From the NCBI GenBank assembly GCA_016177905.1, contig JACOUK010000002.1, forward strand, positions 1 to 23,889: 23,889 bases of DNA, given 5' to 3'. This document shows, in pieces, positions 21,554-23,889 of this stretch. Each line of letters starts with the position of its first letter. Position 1 is the first letter of the stretch. The position numbers and the translations under genes were made by a program. Source of the DNA: Candidatus Spechtiibacteriota bacterium (lineage in GTDB: Bacteria; Patescibacteriota; Minisyncoccia; Spechtbacterales; HO2-43-30). Under the pieces are notes generated by a model. It worked only from the letters and a program-made list of their open reading frames with translations. It was not told the origin of the DNA and searched no databases.

Positions 21554-22837
21554 TTAGGAAGCAGATGCGGCAGCCAAAACTGTTCCGCGCGAAACGACAA
21601 ATTTCACCGCGCCTGTTGCGCGCATCGCGACATACGGCGTCCAGCCGCATTTTGTAGCCATGTCTTGATGACGGAACAGCACTTCTTTCTTTGGGTCGAG
21701 AAGAGCAATATCCGCGTCATATCCCACTTCGATTTTGCCTTTGTGTCTTAGGCCGAAAATATCTGCGGCGTTCGCGGATGTAAGGCGGATAAATCTATCA
21801 ATACTCATTTTTCCTTCATGAACAAACTGGAAAATAAGAGGGAGGGTCGTTTCTACTCCGGGCACGCCGCTTGGAATATCATCATAGTTTTTCTGCATCT
21901 TTTCTTCGCGCGTATGCGGCGCGTGGTCGGAGCCTACGGTATCCACAAGACCATCGAAGACATATTGGCGCAGTTTTTGCATCTGTTCATAACTACGCAA
22001 GGGCGGATTCATTTTGTAAAAGTTCTTCGAAGGGCCCGGGGCGCTCATCCTCTCGTTCGACAGCCAGAGATGATGCGGGCATACTTCAGCGTATACCGTC
22101 GCTCCATTCTGCTTTGCCTGCGATACCAGTTCCACTGCTTCGGGCGTTGTAAGATGGCAAAAATACAGTCTGCATTTTGTAGCGTCCTGCAGCTCAAGGG
22201 CTTTGCGTACCGCAGTGACCTCTGCGAGCATATGATGGATAAAACAATGATCTTCTATTTCCGGCGCGCGCCGCATGGAATAACGATGCAGACGCATAAC
22301 GGTTTCGTCTTCCGCGTGCACGCCGACAATGAGATTATTTTCCGCGCAAACCCTGAAAATTTTTTCAAGAACCGCCTCGTTTGTAACAAGAAGATTGCCC
22401 GTGGAAGAGCCCATATATACTTTCACTCCGACTATTTGCGGATCGCCAGCAACTTTTTTTATCTCGCCGGTGTTCCAGTTGTTCGCGCCAAACCAGAAGC
22501 GGTAGTCAATGTCTCTCTCCCCTGTCAATTTCGTCTTTCTCTCTAATCTTTTCTGCGTGGTGAGCGGAGGGATTGTGTTTGGCATATCAAACACGGTTGT
22601 GACTCCGCCCGCGATTGCCGCCCGTACCCCATGCTCCCAGTCTTCTTTATGTTCTCCTCCGGGAGTTCTAAAGTGCACGTGGGGGTCTATGAGTCCCGGC
22701 AGAGCAAGAAGGCCCTCGCCGTCTATCCACGCGTCCGCGTATCTCACATCCTTGTTGATGACAACAATCTTTGGGCCGCCTATAAGTATTGTTTCTTTCT
22801 GGCCGCCGGGCAAAGTCGTGTTTCTGATTTCAAACAT
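21554..22837 (-). CDS. pyrC: Dihydroorotase (class I, amidohydrolase superfamily)
   Basis: A 427-residue amidohydrolase expected to cyclise carbamoyl-aspartate to dihydroorotate in pyrimidine synthesis. The metal site is well preserved: DPHVHFRTPG (H53, H55), GVKVYMGSSTGN (K139 at the position often carbamylated or replaced by Asp), VGVHAED (H174), FCHLTT (H228) and GSDHAPH (D304). PHHLWLS and KMNPPLRS are further class I marks. Allantoinase or dihydropyrimidinase are the alternatives; HFRxPG and KMNPPLR favour dihydroorotase. The ATG has a clear AAGGAG 7-8 bases upstream and its own promoter. No other pyr gene lies in the window. The upstream gene is guaA, so two nucleotide genes are neighbours but probably separately expressed. 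Confidence 0.88.
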   Translation of the reverse strand: MFEIRNTTLPGGQKETILIGGPKIVVINKDVRYADAWIDGEGLLALPGLIDPHVHFRTPGGEHKEDWEHGVRAAIAGGVTTVFDMPNTIPPLTTQKRLERKTKLTGERDIDYRFWFGANNWNTGEIKKVAGDPQIVGVKVYMGSSTGNLLVTNEAVLEKIFRVCAENNLIVGVHAEDETVMRLHRYSMRRAPEIEDHCFIHHMLAEVTAVRKALELQDATKCRLYFCHLTTPEAVELVSQAKQNGATVYAEVCPHHLWLSNERMSAPGPSKNFYKMNPPLRSYEQMQKLRQYVFDGLVDTVGSDHAPHTREEKMQKNYDDIPSGVPGVETTLPLIFQFVHEGKMSIDRFIRLTSANAADIFGLRHKGKIEVGYDADIALLDPKKEVLFRHQDMATKCGWTPYVAMRATGAVKFVVSRGTVLAAASAS

Positions 22838-22884
22838 TTGCTTGCTCCTTTTTTGGTTTGTAAAGTGCTAAACTCACCAGACAA

Positions 22885-22912
22885 ATTATACACAAATTTA
22901 CAAACTCGGCAA
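22885..22912 (-). promoter_or_regulatory. Promoter for the dihydroorotase gene
   Basis: On the minus strand TTGCCG (22907-22912) and a perfect TATAAT (22885-22890) are 16 bases apart. The start point would be near 22878, about 40 bases before the pyrC ATG. It lies just after the guaA stop. Confidence 0.6.
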
Positions 22913-22926
22913 GATAATGCATATTG

Positions 22927-23889
22927 CTACTCCCACTCCATAGTCCCCGGGGGTTTGTTCGTAATGTCGTAGACTATGCGATTCACCTCTCGAATCTCAT
23001 TTGTGATTCGTGTGGAAATTTTTTCGAGCACATCAAACGATATCTTGCTGAAATTCGCGGTCATCGCGTCCTTGGATTCAATAATCCGAAGAACAACGGG
23101 GTATTTGTAGCTGCGTGTATCGCCCTGAATGCCAACGCTTTTTATGGGAAGCAAAACCGCGAAGCTCATCCAGATATTTTTCCAGTATTTTGTTTTCTTT
23201 AATTCTTCTTCAATAATACGGCTTGCTTCCCGGACTATGCGAACGCGCCGTGGAGTTACTTCCCCGATAATTCGTATGGCAAGCCCGGGGCCGGGAAAAA
23301 CTTGCCGCGCGGTTATTTCCTTTGGGATTTTCAGTGTTTTTGCAATGCCCCGCACCTCGTCTTTGTAAAGATCGCGGAGAGGTTCATAGAGTTTGAGTTT
23401 GAGATTTTTAGGCAATCCGCCGACGTTGTGATGAGATTTTATTTTTGAAGAATGCTCTGTTATTCCGCTCTCAATGCGATCGGAGTAAATAGTCCCCTGA
23501 ACAAGAAAGTCCGCGCTTTCCCTCTTCGCGATTTCAGAAAAAATATCAACAAAAAGTTTTCCGATAATTTTGCGCTTTCTTTCCGGAGAGGTGACGCCTT
23601 TGAGCGCCCGAAAGAATCGGGGTCCTGCACAACGCGAAGCGTAAGGGAGGAATCGGCAAATATTTTTCGGATAGAATTTGTTTCGCCATGGCGCATAAGG
23701 CCCGTATCCACGTAGACCGCGATGAGGTTTCCGCCTATTACTTTGCCGACGAGCGCCGCGGCGGTTGAAGAATCAATTCCTCCGGAAAGGCCAATAATAG
23801 CCCTTTTATCTCCTATCGCTTCTCGCGCTTCCTCAATAACATTTTTAATCAGTGATTTTGACGACCACGACTTTCGGCAATGACAAATA
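22927..23889 (-). pseudogene. guaA: GMP synthase, C-terminal part, frameshifted and cut by window edge
   Basis: GuaA makes GMP from XMP, ATP and glutamine; the window holds the ATP-pyrophosphatase and dimerisation parts. From 23888 one frame reads IIGLSGGIDSSTAAALVGK (PP-loop SGGxDS), then VYVDTGLMRHGE. At 23607-23610 the family sequence jumps to another frame: ALKGVTSPERKRKIIG, FLVQGTIYSDRIESG, IKSHHNVGGLPKNL, LYEPLRDLYKDEVR, FPGPGLAIRIIGEV, and the ending PPGTMEWE, all as expected. Restoring one base in the GGG run (read on the minus strand) rejoins both halves without loss. That pattern fits a single-base deletion, either a sequencing error or a recent mutation, rather than an old pseudogene, since both halves keep every conserved motif. 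The glutaminase domain lies outside the window. Confidence 0.88.

Noticed and set aside
21818..22546. 242-codon rightward open frame
   Set aside because: It lies wholly antisense to the well-conserved dihydroorotase and shows no recognisable domain or start signal.
23600..23615. Programmed ribosomal frameshift in guaA
   Set aside because: No slippery heptamer or following structure is evident, and GuaA is not known to use frameshifting; a one-base loss in a G run explains it.
1..23889. CRISPR arrays, tRNA or rRNA genes, complete insertion sequences
   Set aside because: No regularly spaced direct repeats, cloverleaf-like sequence with a T-arm GTTCRANNC motif, rRNA-like sequence or transposase frame was found by eye.

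Overview
The window looks like chromosomal DNA from a Patescibacteria (Candidate Phyla Radiation) bacterium, probably a Parcubacteria-like lineage. That placement is inference from gene content: a compact, mostly overlapping gene layout; an origin-type dnaA / rpmH-rnpA-yidC-jag block; a stripped-down type IV secretion (T4SS)-like operon of the PrgI / split-VirB4 kind; a surface protein with 'GxAWSENIGWISF' repeats; a trimmed KH-R3H (Jag) protein; and few anabolic genes. No rRNA, tRNA, CRISPR array or intact transposase was seen. Both window edges cut genes: dnaA on the left and guaA on the right.

Layout. (1) 1-4128, origin block: dnaA runs leftward. A 166-base gap with DnaA-box-like sites follows, then rpmH (44 codons), rnpA, yidC, jag and a Wzx/MurJ-like flippase run rightward, with 4- to 13-base overlaps from rnpA onward. 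(2) 4125-14535, leftward: uvrD/pcrA and rsmA, then a VirB6-like membrane protein with a very long tail, PrgI, a VirB4 N-domain protein, a VirB4 ATPase, a small membrane protein and a VirB2-like pilin-type protein carrying beta/gamma-crystallin-like repeats. Genes are 2-8 bases apart or overlap by 4, except for a 124-base gap holding a perfect 33-bp inverted repeat. (3) 14553-15766, rightward: a LysM-LysM-M23 peptidoglycan hydrolase with a good promoter. (4) 15772-15892: a palindromic repeat element. (5) 15910-23889, leftward: comM/yifB; rocD-like aminotransferase; SemiSWEET transporter; a surface protein running in frame into a YraN nuclease domain; a sugar-phosphate nucleotidyltransferase; a class I dihydroorotase; and a frameshifted, edge-truncated guaA. 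Terminator hairpins lie after rocD and after the dihydroorotase.

How the parts fit. The origin block makes DnaA, RNase P protein, L34 and the YidC/Jag membrane-insertion pair. The central operon probably builds an envelope-spanning channel or pilus powered by VirB4; no relaxase, VirD4 coupling protein or VirB8-10 is visible, so conjugation is not shown, and DNA uptake or host attachment are equally open. ComM (helicase in natural transformation) and an M23 hydrolase nearby fit DNA uptake and wall remodelling but do not prove it. A recurrent theme is short palindromic or tandem-repeat DNA, both between genes and inside coding frames (yidC, rsmA, comM).
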